Shown one piece after another: positions 43,268-53,440 of a stretch of 64,000 nt of DNA. Where the stretch lies: positions 1 to 64,000 of the forward strand of contig NZ_KN322961.1 of the NCBI RefSeq assembly GCF_000774145.1, read 5' to 3'. Origin of the DNA: Pseudomonas mediterranea CFBP 5447. Its GTDB lineage: Bacteria > Pseudomonadota > Gammaproteobacteria > Pseudomonadales > Pseudomonadaceae. A program made the position numbers and the translations under genes. A model generated the notes under the pieces. It did no database searches, had not been told where the DNA came from, and saw only the letters and a program-made list of their open reading frames with translations. Each line of letters begins with the position of its first letter. The first letter of the stretch is position 1.

Positions 43268-46050
43268 AACAGACGTCGACCCAACCCCTGCGGGCCACCT
43301 TGCGCCTGCAGTTCCATAAAGGCTTCACCCTGGACGATGCTGTACCGCTGGTGCCGTACTTCGCCTCGCTGGGCATCAGCCACGTGTATGCCTCGCCCCT
43401 GCTCAAGGCCCGGGCCGGCTCGATGCACGGCTACGACGTAGTCGACCCGACCCTGGTCAACCCCGAGTTGGGGGGCGAAGCCGCGCTCAAGCGCCTGGTG
43501 GCAACCTTGCACGAGCATCGGATGGGCCTGATCCTAGACATCGTCTCCAATCACATGGCGGTCGGCGGTAACGATAACCCCTGGTGGCTGGACCTGTTGG
43601 AATGGGGGCGCTTGAGCCCCTATGGCGAGTTCTTCGATATCCAGTGGCACTCTCCCGATCCGCTGATGGAAGGCCAGTTGCTGCTGCCATTCCTGGGCAG
43701 CGACTACGGCGTCGCGTTGCAGGAAGGAACGCTGAAGCTGCGCTTCGATCCTGGCTTGGGCCGCTTCTACGTCGAGCATTACGAGCATCACTTTCCCATC
43801 TGCCCGATGCAGTATGGCGAACTGCTCAGACCCGCCGACGACTTGCCAGCCCAACAGGCCGAACCCCTCAAGGCCCTGGCGGAGCGCTTCACCACGCTGA
43901 ACTACCAGACCGACGCCCATACCCTCGCCCGCCCGCTCCAGCAGGAATTGAGCGAATTGGCTACGCAGGGGCAAATCCTGAGCGCCATCGAAGGCAACCT
44001 GCGCCGTTACGACTCCGAGGAACCCGAGGGTTTCCAGCGCCTGCATGAATTGCTGGAACGCCAGAGCTATCGCCTCGCCAGTTGGCGCACGGCGGCGGAT
44101 GACATCAACTGGCGGCGGTTTTTCGATGTCAACGAGCTGGGTGGCTTGCGGGTCGAACGCCCGGCGGTGTTCGAAGCGACCCACGCGAAGATTTTCGAGT
44201 TGATCGAAGAAGGGCTGGTGGACGGATTGCGGATCGATCACATCGACGGCCTGGCCGACCCTCGCGGTTACTGTCGCAAATTGCGCAGGCGTGTCGATGG
44301 GCTGTCGCCGTCGCGGCACCTACCGATCTTCGTCGAGAAAATCCTCGGCGATGGCGAGACGTTGCGCCGGGACTGGAACATCGATGGCAGCACCGGCTAC
44401 GAATTCATGAATCAGATTTCGCTGCTGCAGCATGATCCGAGCGGTGCCGCGCCCCTCGCCGAGTTCTGGAGCCGCCACAGCGAACGACCGGCGCACTTCA
44501 TCGAAGAAGCCCGCCTGGCCCGCCAGCAGATTCTCAACGGTTCCCTGGCCGGGGACTTCGAGAGCGTCGCCCAGGCCTTGCTGCAAGTCGCCCGGGACGA
44601 CGTGATGACCCGCGACCTGACCCTCGGGGCGATTCGTCGGGCGTTGCAAGAACTCATCGTGCATTTCCCGGTGTACCGCACCTACATCAGCCCTTTGGGG
44701 CGAAGCGCGAAAGACGAGGGATTTTTCCGTCAGGCCCTGGAAGGCGCGAGGCAAACCCTCAGCGAAGCCGACTGGCCGGTGCTCGACTGCCTGGCCGACT
44801 GGCTCGGTGGAATGGCCTGGCGGCAACGTCCACGAGGGAGCCAGCGCAAACGCCTGCGCCATGCCTGTGTGCGCTTCCAGCAACTGACCTCGCCCGCTGC
44901 CGCCAAGGCCGTGGAGGATACCGCCCTGTATCGCTCGGCGGTCCTGCTGTCGCGCAATGACGTGGGCTACAACACCGAACGTTTCAGTGCTCCGTCGCAG
45001 GAATTCCATGAGGCTTGCCTGGAACGGCAGGCGCATTTTCCCGATAACCTGATCACGACAGCCACCCACGACCACAAGCGTGGCGAAGACACCCGGGCAC
45101 GGCTGGCGGTGCTCAGCGAACGCGCTGACTGGTACACCGCCTGCGTCGAGCAATGGCGGATTCTCTCCCCGTCGCTGCACAGCGATCCCGCTGCGCCCTC
45201 GGCCGGCGATGAGCTGATCATGTACCAGGCGTTGCTCGGGAGCTGGCCACTGGACCTCGATCTCAACGATCACAAGGCACTCTCGGACTACAACGAACGC
45301 TTGTGGCAGTGGCAGCGCAAGGCGTTGCGTGAAGCCAAGCTGCAAAGCAGCTGGGCGGCCGTCAACGACGCCTATGAACAGGCGACCCAGATGTTCCTGG
45401 AACGACTGCTGCTGGGCGATGAAGGACTGCCGCTGCGCAGCGCCATCGCCGAGGCTGTCCAGGCCATCGCTCCGGCGGGCGCCCTCAACAGTCTGGCGCA
45501 GACACTGTTGCGCATGACAGTACCCGGCGTACCGGATCTGTACCAAGGCGCCGAGTTCTGGGATTTCAGCCTGGTGGATCCGGACAACCGCCGCCCGGTG
45601 GACTTCGATGCGCGCCGTCGGGCACTAGAGGCCGACAGCCCGCCTGCCGAGCTGATACGCGACTGGCGCGATGGCCGGGTCAAGCAGGCCCTGATCGCCA
45701 GGACGCTGGCGTTGCGGGCCGAATACCCGGAGTTGTTCCGCCAGGGCAGCTACCAGCCATTACCGGTGACCGGCGAACACGCGGACCGGGTCCTGGCCTT
45801 CATGCGTGAGCACGAGCAACAGCGGGCCATCGTGGTGGTACCGATCCATGCCGCCGGCCTGCTGGGCAACGGTACCGAACCCTGGGTGACCGCTTCGAAC
45901 TGGGGCGATACCCGCGTTTCGCTACCGTTCGCCGTGGAGGATGGAAAACTGAAGGGACTTTTTACACACACAACAGTCACACCCCAAGGGGAGTTGATGG
46001 TCAACACCGCACTGGGGGATTTCCCGGTCAACGTCTTTATCCCATCTTGA
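43264..46050 (+). CDS. treY: Malto-oligosyltrehalose synthase
   Basis: 928-aa GH13 intramolecular transglucosylase converting the reducing-end alpha-1,4 link of maltodextrins to the alpha,alpha-1,1 link of trehalose. Diagnostic motifs are SHVYASPLLKARAGSMHGYD, LDIVSNHMAVGGNDNPWW, VDGLRIDHIDGLADPRGY, IFVEKILGDGE and TTATHDHKRGEDTRARLA. The length is somewhat above the 700-860 aa common for TreY. Its start overlaps the malQ stop. With TreZ it forms the TreYZ trehalose route. Confidence 0.95.
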   Translation: MKQTSTQPLRATLRLQFHKGFTLDDAVPLVPYFASLGISHVYASPLLKARAGSMHGYDVVDPTLVNPELGGEAALKRLVATLHEHRMGLILDIVSNHMAVGGNDNPWWLDLLEWGRLSPYGEFFDIQWHSPDPLMEGQLLLPFLGSDYGVALQEGTLKLRFDPGLGRFYVEHYEHHFPICPMQYGELLRPADDLPAQQAEPLKALAERFTTLNYQTDAHTLARPLQQELSELATQGQILSAIEGNLRRYDSEEPEGFQRLHELLERQSYRLASWRTAADDINWRRFFDVNELGGLRVERPAVFEATHAKIFELIEEGLVDGLRIDHIDGLADPRGYCRKLRRRVDGLSPSRHLPIFVEKILGDGETLRRDWNIDGSTGYEFMNQISLLQHDPSGAAPLAEFWSRHSERPAHFIEEARLARQQILNGSLAGDFESVAQALLQVARDDVMTRDLTLGAIRRALQELIVHFPVYRTYISPLGRSAKDEGFFRQALEGARQTLSEADWPVLDCLADWLGGMAWRQRPRGSQRKRLRHACVRFQQLTSPAAAKAVEDTALYRSAVLLSRNDVGYNTERFSAPSQEFHEACLERQAHFPDNLITTATHDHKRGEDTRARLAVLSERADWYTACVEQWRILSPSLHSDPAAPSAGDELIMYQALLGSWPLDLDLNDHKALSDYNERLWQWQRKALREAKLQSSWAAVNDAYEQATQMFLERLLLGDEGLPLRSAIAEAVQAIAPAGALNSLAQTLLRMTVPGVPDLYQGAEFWDFSLVDPDNRRPVDFDARRRALEADSPPAELIRDWRDGRVKQALIARTLALRAEYPELFRQGSYQPLPVTGEHADRVLAFMREHEQQRAIVVVPIHAAGLLGNGTEPWVTASNWGDTRVSLPFAVEDGKLKGLFTHTTVTPQGELMVNTALGDFPVNVFIPS

Positions 46051-46070
46051 GTCATGTCAGGAGCATTGCG

Positions 46071-46412
46071 ATGAGTACCGACGATAAACGCATTCGTGAA
46101 TTCGCCTATCAGATCTGGGAATCCGAAGGTAAGCCTGCCGGGCAGGAAGAGCGTCATTGGGAGATGGCACGCAAATTGGCCGAAGCCGAAGCGCTGGCGC
46201 CGAGCAAACCAGCCAAGGCCGCCGGCAAACCAGCCGCCGGCAAGGCCGACGGCATCAAGCCTGTAGCGGCCAAGAGCACCCCGGCCAAGGCGCCGGCAAA
46301 AAGCGCCGCGCCCAAGGCCAAGCCTGCGGCTAAACCCGCTGCGGCAGCGCCAGCGGCTGGCAAGCCGGCCGACAAGAAACCACGAGCGCCGCGCAAGCCT
46401 CCGGCGGTTTGA
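46071..46412 (+). CDS. DUF2934 protein with Lys/Ala/Pro-rich tail
   Basis: 113-aa protein. Residues 1-45 form a DUF2934 domain (RIREFAYQIWESEGKPAGQE, HWEMARKLAEAEA). The rest is a low-complexity AKPAAKPAAA-like tail resembling histone-H1-like basic proteins. CAGGAGCATTGCG precedes the ATG. It is 20 bases after treY and is found at the same place in the P. aeruginosa cluster. Its function is unknown; the tail could bind nucleic acid or glucan. Confidence 0.88.
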   Translation: MSTDDKRIREFAYQIWESEGKPAGQEERHWEMARKLAEAEALAPSKPAKAAGKPAAGKADGIKPVAAKSTPAKAPAKSAAPKAKPAAKPAAAAPAAGKPADKKPRAPRKPPAV

Positions 46413-46436
46413 TCCTCGGGCTCAAGCAGACCGCAT

Positions 46437-46470
46437 TTGTGGCGAGGGGATTTATCCCCGCTGGGCTGCA
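46437..46470. repeat. REP-like singlet (GTGGCGAGGGGAT family)
   Basis: TTTGTGGCGAGGGGATTTAT followed by CCCCGCTGGG is the form of the GTGGCGAG repeat family with an internal GGGGAT/ATCCCC hairpin. It sits in the 171-base gap between the DUF2934 gene and glgX. Confidence 0.7.
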
Positions 46471-46479
46471 GGGTTCTGT

Positions 46480-46523
46480 GTCAGCTCTAGTCACACTGGA
46501 GCGTCAGCTCTGGCCACACTGGA
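46480..46523. repeat. 21-bp direct repeat upstream of glgX
   Basis: GTCAGCTCTAGTCACACTGG (from 46480) recurs as GTCAGCTCTGGCCACACTGG (from 46503) with two mismatches and a 23-base period. It may be a local duplication or paired binding sites for glgX control. Confidence 0.6.
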
Positions 46524-46583
46524 ACCAATGATTTCTGAACCACCCGCTTTGCCGTATCTGTCTGTCTTTTGCAGGAGCAACCC

Positions 46584-48737
46584 ATGACCCGTCCAAAGAA
46601 AACCACCCCGCCGCCTGTTCTCGAGGCCTCGCGGATTCGTGAAGGGCTGCCGTTCCCGCTCGGTGCGACCTGGGATGGCCTGGGGGTCAATTTCGCGTTG
46701 TTCTCAGCCAACGCCACCAAGGTCGAACTGTGCATCTTCGATGACACCGGCGAGATCGAACTCGAACGCATCGAACTGCCGGAATACACCGACGAGATCT
46801 ATCACGGGTATCTGCCCGATGCCCATCCGGGGCTGATCTATGGCTACCGCGTCTACGGGCCCTACGATCCGGAGAACGGTCATCGTTTCAACCCCAATAA
46901 ACTGCTGATCGACCCCTACGCCAAACAACTGGTGGGCCAATTGAAATGGTCCGAGGCGCTGTTCGGCTACACCATCGGCCACCCCGATGGCGACCTCAGC
47001 TTCGATGAGCGCGACAGTGCCCCATTCGTGCCCAAGTGCAAGGTCATCGACCCTGCCCACACCTGGGGTCATGACCATCGGGTCAGCGTGCCTTGGGACA
47101 AGACCATCCTGTACGAGACCCATGTGCGCGGCATCAGCATGCGCCACCCCGCCGTACCGGAGAACCTGCGCGGAACCTTCGCCGGGCTGATGGTCGACGA
47201 CGTGCTTGAACACATTCGCAAACTGGGCGTGTCGTCGGTCGAGCTCTTGCCCATCCATGCGTTCGTCAACGACCAGCACCTGTTGCACAAGGGCATGACC
47301 AACTACTGGGGCTACAACAGCATCGCGTTCTTTGCCCCGGACCCGCGCTACCTGGCCAGCGGCAAGATCGCCGAGTTCAAGGAAATGGTCGCGCACCTGC
47401 ACGATGCCAACCTGGAAGTGATTCTCGACGTGGTCTACAACCACACCGCCGAAGGCAACGAGCAAGGCCCGACCCTGTCCATGCGCGGTATCGACAACGC
47501 CTCCTACTACCGGCTGATGCCCGATGACAAACGCTACTACATCAACGATTCGGGCACCGGCAACACCCTGGACCTGAGCCACCCATGCGTGCTGCAGATG
47601 GTCACCGACTCCCTGCGCTACTGGGCCACGGAGATGCACGTTGACGGGTTCCGCTTCGACCTTGCCACCATCCTCGGCCGGTATCACGACGGTTTCGATG
47701 AACGCCACAGTTTCCTTGTTGCCTGCCGCCAGGACCCGGTGCTGCGCCAGGTCAAAATGATCGCCGAACCCTGGGACTGCGGCCCGGGTGGTTATCAGGT
47801 GGGACGTTTCCCACCGGGCTGGGTCGAGTGGAACGACAAGTTCCGCGACACCGTGCGCGCGTTCTGGAAAGGCGACGACGGCCAGCTTGCCGACTTCGCC
47901 AGTCGCATGACCGCCTCGGGCGAGATGTTCAACCAGCGCGGGCGCCGTCCCTATGCCTCGGTGAACTTCGTCACCGCCCACGACGGTTTTACCCTGCACG
48001 ACCTGGTGTCCTACAACGACAAGCACAACGAAGCCAACGACGAAAACAACCAGGACGGCAGCAACAACAACCTGTCCTGGAACCACGGAGTGGAAGGCCC
48101 GACGGATGATCCGCAGATCAACGCCCTGCGCCATCGGCAGATGCGCAACTTCTTCGCGACCCTGCTGTTGGCCCAGGGCACGCCGATGATCGTCGCCGGG
48201 GACGAGTTCGCCCGCACCCAGCATGGCAATAACAATGCCTATTGCCAGGACAGCGAGATCGGCTGGGTCAACTGGGACCTGAGCGAAGACGGCGCGGCAT
48301 TGCTCGAGTTCGTCAAGCGGCTGATCAAGTTGCGCCTGGCCTACCCGATCCTGCGCCGTGGACGGTTCCTGGTGGGTAACTACAACGAGGACATCGGCGT
48401 CAAGGACGTGACCTGGCTGGCACCGGACGGTAGCGAGATGACCATCGAACAGTGGCAGGACGGCCATGGCCGCTGCCTGGGAATGCTGATGGACGGCCGT
48501 GCCCAGGAGACCGGCATCCGCCGCAAGGGCGGTGACGCGACGTTGTTGCTGGTGGTCAACGCACACCATGACATCGTCAATTTCCGCCTGCCGGAAGTGC
48601 CTGAAGGCAGTTTCTGGACTTGCATGGTAGATACCAACCAGCCCAAGGTACGGGGCCAGGAGCGTTTCGATTTCGATTCCGAATACTCCGTCACGGGCCG
48701 CTCCTTGCTGTTGTTCGAGTTGCAGCGCGAAGAGTAA
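46584..48737 (+). CDS. glgX: Glycogen debranching enzyme GlgX
   Basis: 717-aa GH13 isoamylase-type debranching enzyme hydrolysing alpha-1,6 branches. An N-terminal CBM48-like domain (GLGVNFALFSANATKVELCI) precedes the barrel. The barrel motifs are LDVVYNHTAEGNEQGP, GFRFDLATILGR (nucleophile Asp), MIAEPWDCGPGGYQVG (acid Glu) and NFVTAHDGFTLHDLVSYNDK. GGAGCAACCC precedes ATG 46584; a TTG at 46569 in frame is less likely. The 171-base gap before it suggests its own promoter in addition to read-through. Confidence 0.95.
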   Translation: MTRPKKTTPPPVLEASRIREGLPFPLGATWDGLGVNFALFSANATKVELCIFDDTGEIELERIELPEYTDEIYHGYLPDAHPGLIYGYRVYGPYDPENGHRFNPNKLLIDPYAKQLVGQLKWSEALFGYTIGHPDGDLSFDERDSAPFVPKCKVIDPAHTWGHDHRVSVPWDKTILYETHVRGISMRHPAVPENLRGTFAGLMVDDVLEHIRKLGVSSVELLPIHAFVNDQHLLHKGMTNYWGYNSIAFFAPDPRYLASGKIAEFKEMVAHLHDANLEVILDVVYNHTAEGNEQGPTLSMRGIDNASYYRLMPDDKRYYINDSGTGNTLDLSHPCVLQMVTDSLRYWATEMHVDGFRFDLATILGRYHDGFDERHSFLVACRQDPVLRQVKMIAEPWDCGPGGYQVGRFPPGWVEWNDKFRDTVRAFWKGDDGQLADFASRMTASGEMFNQRGRRPYASVNFVTAHDGFTLHDLVSYNDKHNEANDENNQDGSNNNLSWNHGVEGPTDDPQINALRHRQMRNFFATLLLAQGTPMIVAGDEFARTQHGNNNAYCQDSEIGWVNWDLSEDGAALLEFVKRLIKLRLAYPILRRGRFLVGNYNEDIGVKDVTWLAPDGSEMTIEQWQDGHGRCLGMLMDGRAQETGIRRKGGDATLLLVVNAHHDIVNFRLPEVPEGSFWTCMVDTNQPKVRGQERFDFDSEYSVTGRSLLLFELQREE

Positions 48738-49005
48738 AACTGGTTCGGTGACAAACGGTTACAGACAATCGGGTGCCGCAAGGACGCGGCCCTGAAGCCG
48801 TATCACCGGCTTGTACAGTCCAGTTCGAATAAGAAATTGCAGTTCAGATACACAAGTGACGCGACGAATCGAGCGTCATGGTCAATACTTCACAGGCGGT
48901 ATTCCAGGATTCGGAGCACTGCGGATCGCAGCCAGCCCCTTCGGGGCATCCGGGCAGTCGGCCCGATGCGTGGCTGAAAGATTGAATACAACAAGGACGT
49001 ACCCC

Positions 49006-49770
49006 ATGAAACTTGCCTCTCGCTTGCAAGGTCGGCAGCACCCGCAAATCTGGAACAGCTCGCCCCAGCTGGCCGACATTCCCATCATCAGCACCCAGAC
49101 ACTCATCCCCGCCGGCGCCCGCGCCGTCATCCTTTCCCCGCACCCTGGCGATGAGATCGGTGCCTGTGGCGGCTTGCTGCAATTGCTCAGCAACCTGGAT
49201 TATCCGATGTTGCTGATCTCGGTGACCGACGGTGACCTCAACCACCCCGCCTCGCCTTTGTGGACCGATGAGCGCCTGCGCATCTATCGGCCCCACCCCC
49301 AGGAAAGTGTGGATGCCCTGAATCGCCTGGGCGTATCGACCCACGGTTTGCAGTGGGTGCGCGGCGGCTTCCCGGAAAAAGCCCTGACCGAACATGAGGC
49401 ACAACTGACCGCCTTCATCGGCCATTACCTGCGACCCGGCGACGTGGTGTTCGGTACCTGGCGCAAGGACGGCGACAGCGATCATGAAACCGTCGGTCGC
49501 GCCGGTGCCCTGGCCGCTGAAAGCGTGGGCGCGACCTTCAACGAACTGCCCGTGTGGGCCTGGCACTGGCCAGTTCGGGAGCAGAACAAGATCCCTTGGC
49601 ACCGTGCGCGAAAACTGCGTCTGGACGTCTGGACCACCGCCCGCAAACGCCACGCGATGCACGCCTACGCCAGCCAGCTCAACGGCGAACCCGCCAGCGG
49701 CATCGCCCCGCTGGTGCCACGGGTCATCCTGGATCGCATGGGGTTGCCGTATGAGATTGTGTTCATCTGA
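49006..49770 (+). CDS. PIG-L family deacetylase
   Basis: 254-aa zinc-dependent N-deacetylase of the PIG-L/LmbE family. Metal motif SPHPGDEIGACGG is the HPxDE signature, with a further ligand in GDSDHETVGRAGALAA. It would remove an acetyl group from an N-acetylglucosaminyl-type substrate. ATG 49006 gives the full domain; the open frame continues to 48811 without a site. The 268 bases before it hold no gene. It follows the glucan cluster, but a functional link is not established. Confidence 0.88.
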   Translation: MKLASRLQGRQHPQIWNSSPQLADIPIISTQTLIPAGARAVILSPHPGDEIGACGGLLQLLSNLDYPMLLISVTDGDLNHPASPLWTDERLRIYRPHPQESVDALNRLGVSTHGLQWVRGGFPEKALTEHEAQLTAFIGHYLRPGDVVFGTWRKDGDSDHETVGRAGALAAESVGATFNELPVWAWHWPVREQNKIPWHRARKLRLDVWTTARKRHAMHAYASQLNGEPASGIAPLVPRVILDRMGLPYEIVFI

Positions 49771-49804
49771 AGCCCCACGAACGCGTTGGGCCAGGTAGGG
49801 CCTC

Positions 49805-49902
49805 TTCGCGAGCAGGCTCGCTCCCACAGGGGATTTGTGGCGACACTGTATTGTGTGACCATCCGAAGCCCATGTGGGAGCGAGCCTGCTCGCGAAAGCG
49901 GT
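49805..49902. repeat. REP element pair (inverted)
   Basis: CGCGAGCAGGCTCGCTCCCA (from 49807) and the inverted TGTGGGAGCGAGCCTGCTCG (from 49873) lie between the PIG-L and EEP genes. Confidence 0.92.
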
Positions 49903-50000
49903 GATGGATCAACATGAAAGTCGGCTGAAGCAGTAAATATCCGGAACTGCCAATGCCCCCATCAGTCGCATGAACAGGTACCTCTGATTCAGGAGTGAAT

Positions 50001-50801
50001 GTGACTCGCGATCCCGACTGGCAAGCTGTCGAATCGGTGCCATTGGATTCGCCTGTGGCGGTCCATCGGCTGCAAGTGCTGACGGTCAATACCCATAAGG
50101 GTTTCACCGCCCTGAACCGCCGTTTCATCCTGCCGGAACTCCGTGAAGCGGTGCGCAGTACCGGCGCCGACCTGGTTTTCCTGCAGGAAGTCCTGGGCGA
50201 GCACGACCGCCATGCCTCGCGCTACGACAACTGGCCGCAGACGTCCCAGTACGAATTCCTTGCCGACAGCATGTGGAACGATTTCGCCTACGGCCGCAAC
50301 GCGGTGTACCCCGACGGCCATCACGGCAACGCGCTGCTGTCCAAATACCCGATCCGCCAGTTCCGCAACCTCGACGTTTCAATCACCGGTCCGGAGCGAC
50401 GGGGGCTGTTGCATTGCGTGCTGGACGTGCCGGGTCACGCCGAAGTCCATGGCATCTGCGTGCATCTGAGCCTGTTGGAAAGCCATCGCCAACTGCAGCT
50501 CAAATTGCTCTGCCAATTGCTCGAATCCCTGCCCGAGGACGCCCCGGTGATCATCGCCGGCGACTTCAACGACTGGCAGCTGCGCGGCAACGTCACCCTC
50601 GCCCAGCGACAGTATCTGCACGAAGCCTTCGAGCACCACCACGGCCGTCCGGCCAGGACCTATCCGGCGCGTTTCCCCCTGCTGCGCCTCGACCGTATCT
50701 ACTTGCGCAACGCCACCAGCCATGCCCCGAAAATCCTCGGCAGCAAGCCCTGGACGCACCTGAGCGACCACCTGCCGCTGTCGGTGGAAGTTCATCTGTA
50801 A
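50001..50801 (+). CDS. Endonuclease/exonuclease/phosphatase (EEP) family protein
   Basis: 266-aa EEP-fold phosphodiesterase. Motifs in order are [22 protein letters not shown] (metal Glu), [33 protein letters not shown] (catalytic Asp/Asn) and the terminal [11 protein letters not shown] (catalytic His). GTG 50001 is well spaced from CAGGAG; GTG 49995 is the in-frame alternative. A homologue is present near the glycogen genes in P. aeruginosa, usually beside a cardiolipin-synthase-like gene that is not seen here. The substrate may be nucleic acid, a phospholipid or a sugar phosphate. Confidence 0.87.
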   Translation: MTRDPDWQAVESVPLDSPVAVHRLQVLTVNTHKGFTALNRRFILPELREAVRSTGADLVFLQEVLGEHDRHASRYDNWPQTSQYEFLADSMWNDFAYGRNAVYPDGHHGNALLSKYPIRQFRNLDVSITGPERRGLLHCVLDVPGHAEVHGICVHLSLLESHRQLQLKLLCQLLESLPEDAPVIIAGDFNDWQLRGNVTLAQRQYLHEAFEHHHGRPARTYPARFPLLRLDRIYLRNATSHAPKILGSKPWTHLSDHLPLSVEVHL

Positions 50802-50981
50802 AGCTGGCGATGGAGCGCTGATGACAACGTGCCACCTGTAAGTTCTGACAGTAGCGACGTATATCTTTCATTGTTACGGTGCCATCCCATACAGCGAGCG
50901 TTGCCAGGCCCTGTGTGCCAGTTGTCGTGCAGCCGATGCTGAAACCGGCGTTCCCCGAATGCCGATGCAGAGGGATAGCAC

Positions 50982-53405
50982 ATGAGCTCGCACGATCATG
51001 GTTTCAAGCGGCTGTTCAACGCCTTGTGGGTATCGACCCCCTTCCTGTTACCCGTTCCTACCGCCATGGCTGCCTGTACGCTGACGCCTACCGCCGGTAA
51101 TGACAGCTATGTCTGCGACAGCGGCACCAGCCCCGGGCTGACGGATCTTTCTGGCAACAACAGCCTGACCATGCCCACCAATGGCAGTGGCATCATTCAG
51201 GGCGACGTCACCTTTGACGAAGGCGTCGATCGCATCGAAATCCACGCCAACGGCGTGATTGACGGTGACGTGAGCCAGGGCTCGGAGGCCGACGACTTTC
51301 TCATGACCGGCGGCCGTATCCTGTCGCTGTCCCAGGGTGATGGCCTCGATACGTTCACCATGTCCGGCGGCACCATTGTCGATGCGTTCGAAGACGGCGA
51401 TATCGCGCATATGAGCGGCGGTACGATCGGCCGGGTCGATATGAAGCTCGACGACAACCTTTTCGACATGTCGGGCGGCCAGATCATCGGTAACCTGGTG
51501 ACCGGCTTCGGCCAGGACACCATCATCCTGTCGGCGGGACGCATCGGCGGCAACGTCAGCGTCAGTGGCGGCAATGACAGCATTACCATCAGCGGTGGCG
51601 AAATCATCGGCGAGGTCCGCGCCAGTGCCGGCAATGACCAATTGCAGTGGAGCGGCGGCCTGCTGCATTCCGCCGTCCTGATGGGCGACGGCAATGACAC
51701 GACGTTGTTACGCGGTCTCGATGAAACGACGCTTGCCGTAACACCAAGCCTGAATGGCGGGTTGGGCCAGGACATCCTGACCCTTGAAGGCAGCTCTTCC
51801 AGCACGGGCGCCCGTTACGTCAACTGGGAGAACGTCAACCTTACCCAGGGTTCACGCCTGGATCTGAATGACGCCCTGGTCCTGGGCGACAGCGCCACGG
51901 CCACGGGCACCCTCACTCTCGACAGCAGCAGTGTGTTGACCTCGACCCAGGGCAGCCTCACACCCTTCACCGCCGGCCAGTTGGCAACGCTCAACAACGG
52001 TGGAACGGTGGACCTGACCCGAGACAATACCCGCACCAACGACACCCTCACCGTGCAGGGCAACTACGTCGGTACCAACGGCCAGCTACGCCTGCAATCG
52101 GTCCTGGGAGCCGATGACTCGCCCAGTGACAAGCTGGTGGTCAATGGAGGAACGCTGACAGGGACCACCGCCATCACCGTGACGAATGTGGGGGGCGCGG
52201 GCGCGCTGACCACGCAAAACGGCATCGAACTGGTCCAGGCCCAGGGTGGCGCCATCAGCGACAGCGGCGCTTTTTCGCTAGCCAATGCAGTGTCGGCCGG
52301 CGCCTTCGATTACCGCTTGTTCAAGGGCGGCGTGAACGGCAATGACAACAACTGGTACCTTCGCTCGACGGTGGTCGCCGGACCGGTGGCGGCGCCCAGT
52401 CCGAGTTTGCCGGCGTTGCCGGCAGCGGTGCCGGGCGCCGCGCCCATTCCCTTGTACCGTCCGGAAGTGCCCACCTGGTCGGTATTGCCTCCCGCAGCGG
52501 CGCAACTGACCCTGATGGCCCTGGGCACCTTCCATGACCGCCAGGGCGATCAGCGCCTGCTCACCGAAACCGGTTCGTTCGGCGCGGGTTGGGGGCGAGT
52601 CTATGGCAAGGATCTGGACCAGACCTGGGCCGGTACGGTCTCGCCCAGGTTCGACGGCTCCATCAAAGGCTTCCAGGTGGGCAATGACCTGTACAGCGCG
52701 CCGATGTCCGGCGGCCAGACCCAGCGCATCGGTTTCTTCGTCGGCCACACCGAATTGAACGGTAATGTCGACGGCTTCAACCTGGGCTTCCAGGGCCGCC
52801 GCGCCGGCAAGATAGAACTCGACGGTGACAGCTACGGGCTCTATTGGACGCTCACCGATCCCTCCGGCGGCTACGTCGACGCGGTCGTGATGGGCACCCG
52901 GCTGGACGGCGACAACCGCTCCGACCGCGGTCTCAAGATCGACAACCGTGGACACGCGCTGACCCTCTCCGCGGAGGCCGGCTACCCATTCGCCGTGGCC
53001 ACTGACTGGGTCCTGGAACCCCAGGTCCAGGTGATTCATCAGAAAATCTCCCTGGACACCCAGGACGACGGAGTCTCCAGGGTCGAGTTCAATTCCGACA
53101 GCGCCTGGACCGGCCGTCTCGGCGCCCGACTCAAGGGCCGTTATCAAGTCAGTGGTATGCCCGTCGAGCCGTATCTGCGGGCGAACCTGTGGCACACCTT
53201 TTCCGGCACCGACTCAGTGACGTTCGACAATACCGAACGGGTCGAAACCCAACAGCGTGCCTCCACTGCCGATCTGGGTGTCGGCGTGATCGTAAGCCTG
53301 GCCCCCTCCGTCAGCGTCTATGCCAGCGCGGACTACAGCAACAATCTGGACAGCAACCAGCAACGCAGCGTGGCGGGCAATCTGGGTATGCGGGTTAGTT
53401 GGTGA
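50982..53405 (+). CDS. Type Va autotransporter with beta-helical passenger
   Basis: 807-aa outer-membrane autotransporter. The signal peptide spans about 1-30 (to PTAMAACTL). The passenger, about 31-470, has serial short repeats with MTGG/MSGG/ISGG-type strand turns (RILSLSQGDGLDTFTMSGG, IGRVDMKLDDNLFDMSGG, IGGNVSVSGGNDSITISGG), predicted to form a beta-helix. A Pro/Ala linker (about 475-500) precedes a beta-barrel domain of about 280 residues ending in the required aromatic terminus MRVSW. There is no cleavage site or enzyme motif, so an adhesin or aggregation role is inferred. It is related at its C-terminus to the protein encoded at 53706. Confidence 0.9.
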   Translation: MSSHDHGFKRLFNALWVSTPFLLPVPTAMAACTLTPTAGNDSYVCDSGTSPGLTDLSGNNSLTMPTNGSGIIQGDVTFDEGVDRIEIHANGVIDGDVSQGSEADDFLMTGGRILSLSQGDGLDTFTMSGGTIVDAFEDGDIAHMSGGTIGRVDMKLDDNLFDMSGGQIIGNLVTGFGQDTIILSAGRIGGNVSVSGGNDSITISGGEIIGEVRASAGNDQLQWSGGLLHSAVLMGDGNDTTLLRGLDETTLAVTPSLNGGLGQDILTLEGSSSSTGARYVNWENVNLTQGSRLDLNDALVLGDSATATGTLTLDSSSVLTSTQGSLTPFTAGQLATLNNGGTVDLTRDNTRTNDTLTVQGNYVGTNGQLRLQSVLGADDSPSDKLVVNGGTLTGTTAITVTNVGGAGALTTQNGIELVQAQGGAISDSGAFSLANAVSAGAFDYRLFKGGVNGNDNNWYLRSTVVAGPVAAPSPSLPALPAAVPGAAPIPLYRPEVPTWSVLPPAAAQLTLMALGTFHDRQGDQRLLTETGSFGAGWGRVYGKDLDQTWAGTVSPRFDGSIKGFQVGNDLYSAPMSGGQTQRIGFFVGHTELNGNVDGFNLGFQGRRAGKIELDGDSYGLYWTLTDPSGGYVDAVVMGTRLDGDNRSDRGLKIDNRGHALTLSAEAGYPFAVATDWVLEPQVQVIHQKISLDTQDDGVSRVEFNSDSAWTGRLGARLKGRYQVSGMPVEPYLRANLWHTFSGTDSVTFDNTERVETQQRASTADLGVGVIVSLAPSVSVYASADYSNNLDSNQQRSVAGNLGMRVSW

Positions 53406-53440
53406 CCCAGCGCGACCGCCTCCGACGGTGATTTGACGCC

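Noticed and set aside
48738..49005. Upstream extension of the PIG-L gene to 48811
   Set aside because: The extra 65 residues are unlike the family, lack a ribosome binding site and end just before a normal start at 49006.
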